From Asterella californica (taxonomy: Eukaryota; Streptophyta; Marchantiopsida; Marchantiales; Aytoniaceae): a stretch of 64,000 bases of DNA. Under the pieces are notes generated by a model. The model did not search any database, had not been told where the DNA came from, and saw only the letters and a list, made by a program, of their open reading frames with translations. Both the position numbers and the translations under genes were made by a program. Location of the stretch: contig JAYKYS010000001.1 of the NCBI GenBank assembly GCA_036924285.1, positions 38,067,501 through 38,131,500 of the forward strand, in the 5' to 3' direction. This document shows, piece after piece, positions 41,832-54,138 of this stretch (the first letter of the stretch is position 1; every line of letters begins with the position of its first letter).

Positions 41832-42682
41832 GCAAGATACCAGAAAGTATACTTCAGGATTTTCAGATGAAGAAGTACAAGCCTGCGCTTACTCCTATGA
41901 TTATCTCGAAGGAGTGGCAAAGTTCTTCTGTTGATGATGAGCGTGCAGATGCAATAGAGTTCAGGAAGCTGATCGGGAAGTTAATTTATCTGGCTGTCAC
42001 TACAAGACCAGATATTTCGTATGCAGTTAACAAACTCAATCAGAATATGGAGTCTCCTACAAATATGCATATGAAGGCAGCAAAGAGAGTTTTGCACTAC
42101 CTCAGGGGAACTACCAGTTATGGACTCAGATATAGCTCAGATAAGTCACTTGGACTTGTTGGATTTACAGATGCTGATTGGGCAGGCGATTCAATAGATC
42201 GTAAATCAATGTCCGGATTCGCATTTATGCTGGGAGGAGGTGCCATCACTTGGCAGTGTAAAAAGCAGCCAACTATTGCTTTATCCTCCTCTGAAGCAGA
42301 ATATAGTGGCCTGTGTAATGCAGCACGAGAGGTCATTTGGGTAAGACGGATGTTGGAGGATGTAGGTGTCAACCAAGACACTCCAACAGTAATCTGGACT
42401 GATAGCATGAGTGCAATAGCATTGACGAAAAATCTAGAGCACCATGCTAGAACAAAACACATTGAAGTGCAAGTCCACTTCATCAGAGAGAAAATAATTT
42501 CAGGAGAGGTTGTTACTCAATGGGTAACAACTGATGACCAAACTGCTGATATATTCATCAAGCCTTTGTCTTCAGACAGATTTCAAAAATTGAGACTTGC
42601 ACTTGGTGTATATTCAATACCACTGACATTAAGAGGAGTGTTAAAGATAATGTCTAGTATATTAACCTCAGTCACATCTTAG
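41780..42682 (+). CDS. RT C-terminus and RNase H of copia-2
   Basis: Frame-shifted continuation. PALTPMIISKEWQ, FRKLIGKLIYLAVTTRPDISYAV and KRVLHYLRGT end RT. RNase H: FTDADWAGDSIDRKSMSGF, SSSEAEYSGLCNAA, WTDSMSAIAL and DQTADIFIKPL, giving the acidic catalytic set. It runs into the 3' LTR stub and ends there. Confidence 0.92.
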   Translation: MSWSSIFETQRNVIPLLGKIPESILQDFQMKKYKPALTPMIISKEWQSSSVDDERADAIEFRKLIGKLIYLAVTTRPDISYAVNKLNQNMESPTNMHMKAAKRVLHYLRGTTSYGLRYSSDKSLGLVGFTDADWAGDSIDRKSMSGFAFMLGGGAITWQCKKQPTIALSSSEAEYSGLCNAAREVIWVRRMLEDVGVNQDTPTVIWTDSMSAIALTKNLEHHARTKHIEVQVHFIREKIISGEVVTQWVTTDDQTADIFIKPLSSDRFQKLRLALGVYSIPLTLRGVLKIMSSILTSVTS

Positions 42683-42685
42683 TTT
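42639..42685 (+). repeat. 3' LTR stub of copia-2
   Basis: About 47 bp identical in start to the 5' LTR (TGTTAAAGATAATGTCTAG), then unrelated sequence. The missing 200 bp implies a deletion or abortive event at this end. Confidence 0.88.
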
Positions 42686-42908
42686 AGGGTTTAGAGGAAA
42701 AATCGATTCCGAGCATGTTGAGATCATCAACTATAACGATTCTGAAAGGCTTGACAAGGTCTCTCAGAGTGAGAACTCTCAGGCAGCAAGGCAAATTTCG
42801 AGCTTTGAACTCAAGTCATGATCAAAGGAGAAGAGAAACCGGCTGCATGGACTAAATTACTCCAAGTTTGGTAAGGATCAAAGTGTGATTAAACCCAGCA
42901 AATTAAGC

Positions 42909-43343
42909 TTAAGACCGAATGCGACGTACAGCAGAGGGGATGATTCGAATCCGTAAAAACGAACCTTGTCGTTGCCTACACGAGTGTCCGCGCACTGCTT
43001 CAGTCCTAGCTGATTGACCATATCCTCCACGCGCGTTCTCTTTTCCTCGAAATGTCCCCAGGAAGCCGGAGCCGCGCGCTGTAGAGTAGAGTTTCTCGAA
43101 CGGTGAGCATGGGGAAGAGGGCATCGTCCTGCATGCCGTATCCTGACAGGCGCTTGAACGACTCGTCGATAATTTCCCCATTAGCATACACTGCTCCTTC
43201 CAACCTGCTCAAGGAAATGCGCCCAGCTAGGGCGTCCAGAAACGTGTCTTTCCCGACCCCGACGGCCCGACTACTGCCAGAATTTGCCCGTGGAAGGCCT
43301 CTGCCGATATGCCGTTGAGCAAAGTTCTCCGCGTCGTTTAATT
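42909..43343 (-). pseudogene. ABCG half-transporter nucleotide-binding fragment
   Basis: On the minus strand: LLNGISAEAFHGQILAVVG, the Walker A loop GPSGSGK, then LDALAGRI, SGYGMQDDALFPMLTVRETL with the Q-loop Gln, YSARLRLP and a last helix ending ADTRVGNDKV. These are typical of plant ABCG (white-brown) ATPase domains, which drive lipid or hormone export at the plasma membrane. The ABC signature, Walker B and membrane domain are absent. One base is missing just after Walker A, and another shift lies after GDISRKR. It stops 220 bp short of copia-2. It is the most secure of the two ABCG pieces and is surely non-functional. Confidence 0.85.
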
Positions 43344-44255
43344 TTGCTCGTGCGGCTGATACATTCTACTCAGTCTGTCCAGACTCCAGACTCTGTAGTT
43401 CCGTAATTTAAATCATTTTTTCATCACTTGCTAAAACAAATAAAACATGAGAACTGAAAGTGACGGTTACTAGTACACGGTCGAAATCAAACGACGTTTG
43501 ATACTGGAAACTTGTCCACAAGGGACTCTATTTGGTAGAAAGGCTACTTGTAAGGTCCTTAGCTTCGAATTCCATGCATGACCCAGTATAGCGAATCGAT
43601 ATCGCTCACGTGCTTGAATATTGGAGAGTTCTGGGATTTGGATATCAGTTCGTCAACTGCTATAGTAGCTAGCTACAACTAGAAAATGCTTGCATCGGTA
43701 AACTAACTGGAAGCAGTAGATCATGTAATATTAAGGGGTGGATGGATAGTTAGCTCACTGTCAGCACAATTAGGCTTCAAGGTATTAGTCTAATTCATAC
43801 CTTGAAGAGCACTTTTTAAGCCTGATTAATCAAGATTTACAACATATATTATGCACATGACGAATAAATATTGAGGGCAAAAATGATGTATTACTGTAAC
43901 TCCATCAGATTCTGATGTTCTGGCCCACAAGGTCAGAAGAGTCTCCTCAAAGTGCACAAACTGCTAAGGATTATTAGAAAGAATGCCGTTCTTCTAATGA
44001 TTCTCCACTCCACGTGTACCTGAACGTGCTCCCGGTACTGCAATGAATCGAAGTATTTACACTTGATCCTACGACATCAACAGCGGACGCGATCGCCAAG
44101 CGCAGCTGTATTCCAACTATCTAGCTCACGACTGGAGAGCTTTATTTCTAGATCTAGCACGAATTTTCTTCTGTCTTCCTGACAGTTCGAATCTATTTTG
44201 CTGCTGCAGATGAACAAAGCGCTAGTCCAGGAATAATATTTACCATCTAGTAGCA
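43344..44255. other. Intergenic stretch, no gene seen
   Basis: AT-rich, with only short open frames. The left part lies upstream of the ABCG fragment and the right part downstream of the peroxidase gene, where its 3' UTR and poly(A) signals must be. I cannot pick a poly(A) site with confidence. Confidence 0.5.
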
Positions 44256-45983
<1,728 letters not shown>

Positions 45984-46983
45984 TGTGGATCCGAAAATAT
46001 CTTTTCGCCGGATGTTTCTTTTCGATTCTGATTAATCCTTTGTATCGAGCCAAATTAACGTTGCACGTGGCCTGATTACCGTGGAAGACAAGAAACCACC
46101 ACTTTTCTGCACAAGAATTCCAAGACATGGCACGAATGCTTAGCTTCGTTCATTAGAAGCTGACAAAGAAGAGACCTCAAGTTTGACATTAGAAGCTGAA
46201 AGGACATCATCATGATTATATGAGTGAGTCCATCCATATGCATGAACTTCAAGTGTAGAATCTACGAGAGTCAGAGCTGCTGGACGTCCACGGAGCCAAT
46301 TATAGCACAGCTGCTGACTCATGCAGCTAGCTAGCAAAAGATCGAAATAAATGTACTCAAAGAAGGCTTCATCAGCGATCAGATCCGCATGCATTGTGGA
46401 AGAGGGTATTCGGATCTAACGTACTGCTTGCTTGCAAAGGTCGAGGCTGATTCACCAGCTCCAGAATGAGCTTGGCTCAGCTTGAATGTTCTGGGGTCTC
46501 TGGAGTGCTTTTATACTTCTGGACCACATTCAAATTCCTGCAGCAGTGCCATGCTCACGGAATTCTTGTTCACTGCTAGCTACAGGACTAGTCATTACCC
46601 CTTGCTGAGGTCAACTGAGCGTGATCGGTATTCCACTGGCAAATCCAAACGTCAAGGAATGGATCTAACTAAGATTCCCCCAAGTTGCCGGCACAAAAGG
46701 TTACGGGATAGAAGAATCTGATACTTGGAGCAAAGATGCACTTTATGTTTGTATGCACTTTCCAGGCAGAGGCTAGCTAGTAACTGTTGATTCCAAAATG
46801 TTTCAAACTTAGGCTATCAATGTTAATCAAGGATCGATCCTGTGGCATGGAGCGAAAGTTTCTCTACAGATCTGGATTAAATAGAAATAGTGAAGCTACA
46901 CTTTTAATCTAGAAGGTTTTGCACTTGCATCATGTGACAGGAGAGGCTCAAGTTCACGTGCTTACTACATTACCAAAACAGCT
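45984..46983 (-). other. Peroxidase upstream region
   Basis: About 1 kb upstream of the peroxidase ATG. On the minus strand TATAAAAG lies at 46508-46515, about 525 bp before the ATG. If that is the promoter, the 5' UTR is long and holds an 84-codon upstream ORF (46394-46140) with no motif I recognise. A closer start is possible. No repeat or RNA gene is seen. Confidence 0.4.
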
Positions 46984-47020
46984 ACTGATAGTCGAAGTGA
47001 GTTGCTACATGAAGACTCAC
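46984..47020 (+). repeat. Outlying copy of the hairpin-cluster motif
   Basis: ACTGATAGTCGAAGTGAG followed by TTGCTACATGAAGACTCAC: the two stem words of the cluster at 47285-47381, here joined once as a direct copy 300 bp to its left. It lies outside the mapped inverted-repeat arm. Confidence 0.7.
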
Positions 47021-47181
47021 AGTACTTGCCAATGGGTGGATCCTTCACGGCCGGAAATGACTTGGCTCTCAGCAGAGTGATTCAGCCCTAGACCTCTGTC
47101 GGTGGGTCCGATTCTTTCTGTATGCAGGGAGCATGATCAGGTCACCATTCGTGACGGCTTTTCCTTACTTCTGTTCATTCC

Positions 47182-48913
47182 CCTCCGAAACACCAATCAC
47201 GGCATCATTCTTGAAGAAGCTGGCTTTAATTCACTGAAAGGAAGTAGGAGAAGCATAAACAATTATCTGATTCTCTCTCTTCTTGTAGCAACTCAGTCTT
47301 CATGTATCACTGAGTTGCTACATGAAGACTCACTGATAGTCGAAGTGAGTCTTCATGTAGCAACTCACTTCGACTATCAGTGGCAACAGTGACGAAACAG
47401 TCGAAGACATGTACACCAAGCTATATGTACTGCAGCCTGGAGCAAGTCGATTCTCGTTCTGAAGCCACTCCCCAATTGAGGTGTAACCGGGGGAACTACT
47501 ACCCTTCGGGTCCCTCTTTCCCTTGTAAGCATTGATGGGGTCTTTCTATCCGTTGGATATTCATTGCGTCGCGTGTTTCTGTACAGTAGTACCGTAGTGC
47601 TTTACCGGAGTACTACTGTTATTACCGTGGTGGTTTAGGAACGATCCGCCACGACCACGACAGTGGCTCCCCCGCATCGTTAACTTAAAGGACGATGGAA
47701 GTCTAAATCTTGAAACTCTCGTTAATATATATCGAATAACACTCGAATATCAGTATCAAATAGATCGTGATTTATCATACGTTGCAATAATTTATGTTTG
47801 ATAAACCACTAACTCCGCCATCTGGTTTTAAAATTACCTTACATAAAACTCCTCCAAGTACTCTAACAAACACACCAAAGAATTGACAAAGGCTCCATAT
47901 GTGGAATATTTATATTTTCTTTATGTATTTAACTCTCGAACTGAAAGTGATAATACCTGTCATATGGTGGAAGCTCTCTAGAAAATTGCAGGTCATTCGA
48001 CCCAAGGATAAAGGAGAGGAGCTCCAGACTGGAAACAGAGTGATGTACAATGGAAGTAAGAGAGACTATGAAGAGCGCCATTAGATCAGAATATTTTGAG
48101 GTGACCTCAACATGACTGAAATCAATGAAAGATCTTACAGCTAAAAACAGAGTAGTGTTCTTCATTTTGTTGTTGCTATTTTTCTCATGCAAGGAGACAG
48201 AATGCTCAACATGATCGTTGTTCTCACTTTGACTTGTGATTTTGTTGATTAGTGCAAAACAGAGAGAGAGAATGTTTGCGCTATGAGAGTTTGCTTGTTT
48301 TTCTGAGATTCAATGTTACATCAAGTTCAGAGACGCACCGTGTTCTGCCTATAGGTCTAGCTAGGTTCACTGTGAAATAGTCGTGAAAATCTAGTCTAGT
48401 AGACGTCTAGATCTCATCGTCAGATCTTTTCATTTGCATCATTGTCGTAGAGCATGAAGTTTGATCTCAGAATACATGAAGTTTCTGGTTGTAGAGAGAT
48501 GTTGCAAGACCTTAAAAGAATTAGGTAAAACCCTTGTGTCCTCATTATCCATTCAATCAATCTTTATCTCTACCCTAGCATCTATTTGTCTCGATTTCTA
48601 CCAAGCTAACTTGAACTTAAATGTAATGCACGTGCATCATACAACACAGCTAGGGTTACAATCATACGTTAAGTACATGAATGATCCATACATCATATAA
48701 AGATGCTTTAGTTCACAAAAGCACCATCAAACGATCCTTAGGATGGCTTGTGCACTAACAATATCTTCTTCATCATTTTTCTATGACAAATTAATCAAAA
48801 TACTCAACTTTGACTTTCTACAGTTCTCTGATATGAACTCCATTCAAGATGAATCTTACAGTAGTTGAAAACCTATTGTATGAGTTTTCTAATGATATAA
48901 GTAATGTGGTGCT
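47182..48913 (+). repeat. Left arm of a 1.73-kb inverted repeat
   Basis: Reads from CATTCCCCTCCGAAACACC inward to GTAATGTGGTGCT and matches the reverse complement of 52326-54059 throughout, at roughly 94-95% by eye over the parts I compared. Outward-facing frames occur in both arms (47929-48192 here, 53012-53311 there). Their differences mostly change the residue, so I do not call a gene. The arms are long for terminal inverted repeats; Mutator-like or foldback elements can have such arms. Confidence 0.88.
47285..47381. repeat. Cluster of overlapping perfect hairpins
   Basis: Three perfect stems share sequence: 13 bp (47285-47297 with 47309-47321), 22 bp (47312-47333 with 47345-47366) and 18 bp (47332-47349 with 47364-47381). 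The second and third cannot form together, so the strand has alternative folds. A rearranged version lies in the other arm at about 53859-53965. Confidence 0.88.
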
Positions 48914-49128
48914 CACAGTTTGCAAGTTTTGAAAATTTTTTTAAAGAATTAAGTAAACATCGTGAGGGGAATTACACCAAATTTCCAGGGAAGTTACACT
49001 TACGTTGGATGGGCCCTTACAAAGTAACGCGTCGTTATAGTAATGGTTCGGTTCAGTTGGAAGAACTCGATGGAACATTGTTAGCCACCCGAGTCAATGG
49101 GTGGAGAATCAAGAGATATTACTCTTAA
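48914..49128 (+). pseudogene. Gypsy integrase C-terminal tail in the inverted-repeat core
   Basis: From the arm boundary: FFKELSKHREGNYTKF, KLHLRWMGPYKVTRRYSNG and LEELDGTLLATRVNG, ending RIKRYYS-stop. This is the GPY/F end of a gypsy integrase; the rest of the element is missing to the left. A purine tract GAGAGGGGGAG (49153-49163) and TGTGAAGCC (49167) follow, as expected for a polypurine tract and the start of a 3' LTR. Confidence 0.8.
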
Positions 49129-49707
49129 GTGTTCCCGGGGTCGCTTCACAATTGAGAGGGGGAGTATGTGAAGCCTTGGTTTTTCGTTTTGTTAATTAAT
49201 TGATTAATTGTAAAGTAAATAAGAAGAATTGATGATAGAAGATAAACGATATGAGTAGAATAGTGTTAATTAGAAGTTTAGTGAAGAATCTCAGTTCTGG
49301 AGGAATTTATCTAATCTATGGAGACACTGGAGGGATGACTTCCTCATAGATGAATTCCTCGGACGAAGAGGTTTCTAACGATATGTTGTGCGAGGCAATC
49401 GGAGACCGAATGACGAAGTTACAGCAGATTGAAGAATGTCAGTCGTCAAGAGGAAAACCCTAACTTCGGCACGTGCGGGGAAAACCTATCGCGGGGTATA
49501 AGCCAGGTAACAAAGTTATTTACTTTACTGTTTTACTATTTCCAGAGCGATAGCAGGAGCACAGCGAGCCGTATTTTCCGATCGCCGAAGTACATCTACT
49601 TCGCCGAAGTCAGTGACTGACGAGGAAGCCAATTTGAGAGGAAGAACTCGATTACGGGCGAGGAAGGGATTGCGACGAAGAATCCGTTTGCGGCGAAGCT
49701 TGTTGCA

Positions 49708-51542
49708 GTGATCCTAGGGATGCGAGGAATGCAGACAGCTAAGTCACCGAGGCTCCGAGCATTTGAAGTTAATCGAGAGGCTCTTCGCTGCTATGAGAAG
49801 GAGCTCGAGGAGATGGGATTAGCATTCCTCTTACTTCCTTGGTGGGGGATGGTCTCCTCCAAATTGGTACACGAGTTGAAGGTCTGCAAGCAGCATCCTT
49901 CGATGACAACTATGGACGACCTTGTAACTGGACCGAAGCACATTGGTCTGGCGTCTTGGGGACTGACGATGCATGTCGGGAAGGCGATCTTCTCTTCGAC
50001 AGCACATCTGCCGCTGCTTCGCCCGAAGCAGTGAAGAACTTCCTTAATCTTTTCAGGGAATTACCTCAAGGAAGGAACGGTTACAGAACGGACGATTACT
50101 GCGATCTGAAGAAGAGAGAAGTAGCAGATGCGATTATGGCGATCTTCATGCCAAGAAGAACGACATACATGTCAAATTGGCAGATTAATTTCATTGAGCA
50201 GCTCTTCGCCGGGAGAAGAGCACATTGGGCGAGGATCTTCTATCGTCATGTGCAGAAGCTTTGGAAGGATGAGGACTTGGTGTACATAGGACCATTTGTC
50301 TCGGTGTTCTACACGGGGATGGGACTGCTATCGGCCGAACAGCAGAAGAACTTAGGCTTCACCGCAGCTGCCGAAGAAGACGAATTTCAGGTAGTGCAGA
50401 CTCCAGCCCGAGACGCACAATTAGAGAAGTTCTTCGATGAAGTCATCACCGAGGAAACATCGACCGAAATAGCGGTGGACACTGCGCCGAGGCAAGATAC
50501 GTCAACTTCAGCACCAGCTCCAGAGAAAGCAATCGAAGAAGTGAATCCGGCCGAAGACGAAGATGTGGTCGAGGTATCTCCTCCGATCCGCAGAAGTGGA
50601 AGGAAGAAACCGTTGGAAGAGACGCCGAGGTCTGTACAGAAGTCGAGAAAGAAGATGAAGATGACTAAGACGGTATGTGCAGATGGTGAAGTAGCTGAGG
50701 AAGAGGAAGCCGAAGAAGGAGATACTCTTGGGACGGAGAAGGACGCTGACACTACGCCGAAGAGTACTCTTTCTCTATCGACGATAGGAGAAATAGAGCA
50801 ACTCACTTCTTCGACGAAGTACATCTAGGAGGTGGTCGCACCCTTGCTGTATAGCTTAGAGGAGAACCGAGGAACGTATGAGGAAGTTGTCGGTCGGAAG
50901 TTGAATCTTGCGGAGTTAGTACATACGATGCACTTCGGCCGAGGTAACTGGAGAGAGGAGAAAGAGAACTTACGTACAACTCTCCTCATGGCACAGAAGG
51001 AGACCCAAGCGAAGGTCGAGGAGTTGAAGAACGAGACCTCGGAGAAAGAGCTTCTTCTTCGACAAAAGTTGGATCAAGAGAAAGATCATGAGAAAGTACT
51101 TTCTCTAATGAAGAAGCAACTAGACGAGATGCGCACTCAGAGAGATCGAGCTCAAGACGTGGTTGCAGAAATGACTAAGGAGATCGAGGACTCGAGGAGA
51201 CGACTTACTTCGGCCGAGGAGCTAAGCGCTCAACTTCGGAGTAGGATCGAACCGGTACTAAAGAACTACTTCGCCGTCGAGATGGATGCCGAAGAGCTGG
51301 GATTTCTTCGCCAGGTTAGAGAGGAGTTTTTAGCTGCAGATGCGGAGGGTACTTCAGCTAAGAACCGGGTAGCTAGGCTAGGCCAGCGGGTAATTAGGGA
51401 GCTTAGGGAGGTTAGAGCAACCGTAGAGTTCTCAGTTTGCGAGATAGGTAGAGAGCTAGCGGTAGGAAGCGGTGTTGTTCCTGGTGTCGTTTCAGACACA
51501 AGACCTTCATCCGGCGGACCAGAAGTACTCCCGACTTCTTAG
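49708..51542 (+). CDS. ORF X, coiled-coil protein of unknown function
   Basis: From about 49708 a frame (LRAFEVNREALRCYEKELEEMG) shifts by about 49900 into a second frame that runs to 51542 with one TAG at 50826-50828. Parts: a globular region with RRTTYMSNWQINFIEQLFAG, RAHWARIFYRHVQKLW and YIGPFVSVFYTGMG; an acidic Pro-rich part with RRSGRKKP and KKMKMTK basic patches; then, after the TAG, about 170 residues of likely coiled coil (REEKENLRTTLLMAQKETQ onward). An intron-like GT...TTTCCAG lies upstream (49497-49546). The DNA is rich in CTTCG. It resembles in layout the poorly known ORFs some plant gypsy elements carry, but I cannot name it. Confidence 0.5.
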
Positions 51543-52325
51543 AAAGAAGATCCGTCATCTTCGGGAAAATCTGTATATAAGCGTTGTGTTGTTCGTATTC
51601 AAGACCTCTTTGTGTTTTATCATTTTTGAGTTTTCTATTTCCTGAGTTTGCGGAGCCATTGAGTGTTTTGTCTACTTCAGGGATTTACCTACGAAGTATC
51701 GTAGTTTGCTGTGGTAGGAATTAGTCTGGGTGCCGATGGATTTGCTGTCGACATTTGAAATCAGAGTAGAACGTTTGCAGCGAGGACTGAGAATAGACCA
51801 GCATCTGCGGGGTTAGTTTGCTACGAAGACGTTTTTGGGCGAAGTTGACTTCAGAGGAAGTTGTTCTTTGGTGGAACACTTAGGAAGAAGATCAGTCTCG
51901 TACTTCGGCGTAAGAAGAGTCTTCTTCGCCAGAGTTTTCTGAGAGCAGTAGTAGTGAAGTAACTTAGTGTGAAGATACTTAGCGTTTATTGTGTTAGAGG
52001 CTACCTAGTAGCACTTCAGCAGTACTTCCTCGTGTGACATTTCTGTCCGTGGTTCTGTTTCTCTGTTGTTCATCTGTTTCTTGAGGTCCCTGACCTGTTT
52101 TGTATCTGTTATGTTTAATTGTCAGGATTATCAACTCTGTCTTGTTTGATAGACCTGAGTTTGATCTCTACCGGGACTGATTTCTGCCCGTGAGAATAAA
52201 AGACAACTATAAAGAATCACCTTTGTCACATGTTTACTACTTTTGGATGATCTTTACTTGCATCTCTGTGGGTTCGATCCTTAAATTACTATTTTTGAGC
52301 ACCTTTTGGTTTTCTTGTGTGTTAC
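51543..52325 (+). other. Non-coding end of the inverted-repeat core
   Basis: 780 bp after ORF X without a credible ORF, ending in the GTGTTACA edge. No RNA gene is seen. Confidence 0.5.
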
Positions 52326-54059
52326 AGCACCACATTACTTATATCATTAGAAAACTCATACAATAGATTTTCAACTACTGTAAGATTCATCTTGAATGGA
52401 GTTCATATCAGAGAACTGTAGAAGGTCAAAGTTGAGTATTTTGGTTAATTTGTCATAGAAAAATGATGAAGAAGATATTGTTAGTGCACAAGTCATCCTA
52501 AGGATCGTTGATGGTGCTTTTGTGAACTAAAGCATCTTTATATCATGTATGGATCATTCATGTACTTAACGTATGATTGTAATCTTAGTTGTGTTGTATG
52601 GTGCACGTGCATTACACTTAAGTTAAAGTTAGCTTGGTAGAAATCAAGACAAATAGATGCTAGAGTAGAGATAAAGATTGATTGATTGGATAGTGAGGAC
52701 ACAAGGGTTTTACCTAGTTCTTTTTAAGGTCCTGCAACAATTCTCTACAACCAAAAACTTCATGTATTCCGAGATCAAACTTCATGCTCTACGACAATGA
52801 TGCAAATGTAAAGATCTGACTATGAGATCTAGATGTCTACTAGACTAGATTTTCACGACTATTTCACGGTGAACCTAGCTAGACCTATAGGCAGAACACG
52901 GTGCGTCTCTGAACTTGATGTAACATTGAATCTCAAAAAAACAAGCAAACTCTCATAGCGCAAACGTTCTCTCTCTCTGTTTTGCACTAATCAACAAAAC
53001 CACAAGTCAAAGTGAGAAACAACGATCATGTTGAGCATTCTGTCTCCTTGCATGAGAAAAACAGCAACAACAAAATGAATAACACTACTCTGTTTTTAGC
53101 TGTCAGATCTTTCATTGATTTGAGTCATGTTTGGATCACCTCAAAATATTCTGATCTAATGGTGCTCTTCATAGTCTCTCTTACTTCCATTATATATCAC
53201 TCTATTTACAGTCTGGAGCTCCTCTCCCTTATCCTTGGGTTGAATGATCTGCAATTTTCTAGAGAGCTTCCACCAGATGACAGGTATTACCACTTTCAGT
53301 TCGAGAGTTAAATACATAAGGAAAATATAAATATTCCACATATGGAGCCTATGTCAATTCTTTGGTGTGTTTGTTAGAGTACTTGGAGGAGTTTTATGTA
53401 AGGTAATTTTAAAACCAGATGGCGGAGTTAGTGGTTTATCAAACATAAATTATTGTAACGTATGATAAATCACGATCTATTTGATATTGATATTCGAGTG
53501 TTATTCGATATATATTAACAAGAATTTCAAGATTTAGACTTCCATCGTCCTTTAAGTTAATGATGCGGGGGAGCCACTGCCGTGGTCGTGGCGGATCGTT
53601 CCTAAACCACCATGGTTATAACAGTAGTACTCCGGTAAAGCACTACGGTACTATTGTACAAAAACACGCGATGCAATGAATATCCAACGGATAGAAGGAC
53701 CCCATCAATGCTTACAAGAGAAAGAGGGACCCGAAGTGTAGTAGTTCTCTCGATTACACCTCAATCGGGGTGGCTTCAGAATGAGAATCTACTTGCTCCA
53801 GGCTGCAGTACATATAGCTTGGTGTACATGTCTTCGACTGTTTCATCACTGTTGCCACTGATAGTCGAAGAGAGTTGCTACATGAAGACTCACTTCGACT
53901 ATCAGTGAGTCTCATGTAGCAACTCAGTGATACATGCAGACTGAGTTGCTACATGAAGAGAGAGAATCAGATAATTGTTTAAGCTTCTCCTACTTCCTTA
54001 TTGTGAATTAAAGCCAGTTTTTCAAGAATGATGCCGCGATTGGTGTTTCGGAGGAGAAT
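52326..54059 (-). repeat. Right arm of the 1.73-kb inverted repeat
   Basis: Reverse complement partner of 47182-48913. The inner edge AGCACCACATTAC mirrors GTAATGTGGTGCT. The outer edge ends GGAGGAGAATG, two bases before the copia-3 LTR. A rearranged hairpin cluster lies at about 53859-53965. Confidence 0.88.
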
Positions 54060-54060
54060 G

Positions 54061-54138
54061 TGTTGAAGTATAATATAAGTTCACGTTCTTTTTCTTTTGA
54101 CTGTTCATTTATCTCTGTGTAGTGTGTCTCTATGATCT
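54061..54138 (+). repeat. 5' LTR of copia-3, first part
   Basis: TGTTGAAGTATAATATAAGTT onward, matching the start of the copia-1 LTR (minus strand from 34128) until gypsy D interrupts it. Confidence 0.85.

Larger units (their letters stand above)
37916..42685 (+). mobile_element. Copia-2, a second copia family, 3' LTR truncated
   Basis: A plus-strand Ty1/copia element. 5' LTR 37916-38166 (251 bp), initiator-Met primer site, gag, protease, integrase, RT, RNase H and about 47 bp of the 3' LTR (42639-42685) before similarity stops. No target duplication can be seen, because the outer end is lost. Its gag and LTR differ from copia-1/3. Several stops and frameshifts disable it, but RT and RNase H are nearly intact. 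Confidence 0.93.
49167..52326 (+). repeat. Possible long 3' LTR containing ORF X
   Basis: Starts TGTGAAGCC just after a polypurine tract and an integrase end, and the core ends GTGTTACA exactly where the right arm begins. A GGGTTCGATCC block at about 52270 resembles the 3' ends of plant gypsy LTRs as I remember them. If this is one LTR it is about 3.16 kb and carries a coding region, which is unusual. Without the second LTR the far end is inferred only. Confidence 0.35.
47182..54059. mobile_element. Large inverted-repeat structure with a 3.4-kb core
   Basis: Two arms of equal length (about 1733 bp) face each other around 48914-52325. The core is not a transposase: it holds the 3' end of a gypsy element and a coiled-coil ORF. 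The right outer edge lies 1 bp from copia-3, so the target duplication cannot be tested. It may be a foldback or Mutator-like element that caught a retroelement piece, or a plain inverted duplication later entered by a gypsy element at its centre. Confidence 0.6.

Noticed and set aside
42940..42955. GATTCGAATCC, like a tRNA T-loop
   Set aside because: It lies at the edge of the ABCG fragment and has no acceptor, D or anticodon stem around it. No tRNA or rRNA gene was found in the window.
46140..46394. 84-codon minus-strand ORF upstream of the peroxidase
   Set aside because: It could be an upstream ORF in a long 5' UTR, but nothing beyond length supports it as a gene.
47285..47381. Repeat cluster considered as a CRISPR-like array
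   Set aside because: The words are inverted and overlapping with no regular spacers, and the DNA is from a plant.
47929..48192. Outward-facing ORFs in both inverted-repeat arms (also 53012-53311)
   Set aside because: The two versions differ mainly at amino-acid-changing sites and begin and end without gene signals. They look like chance frames in a non-coding arm.
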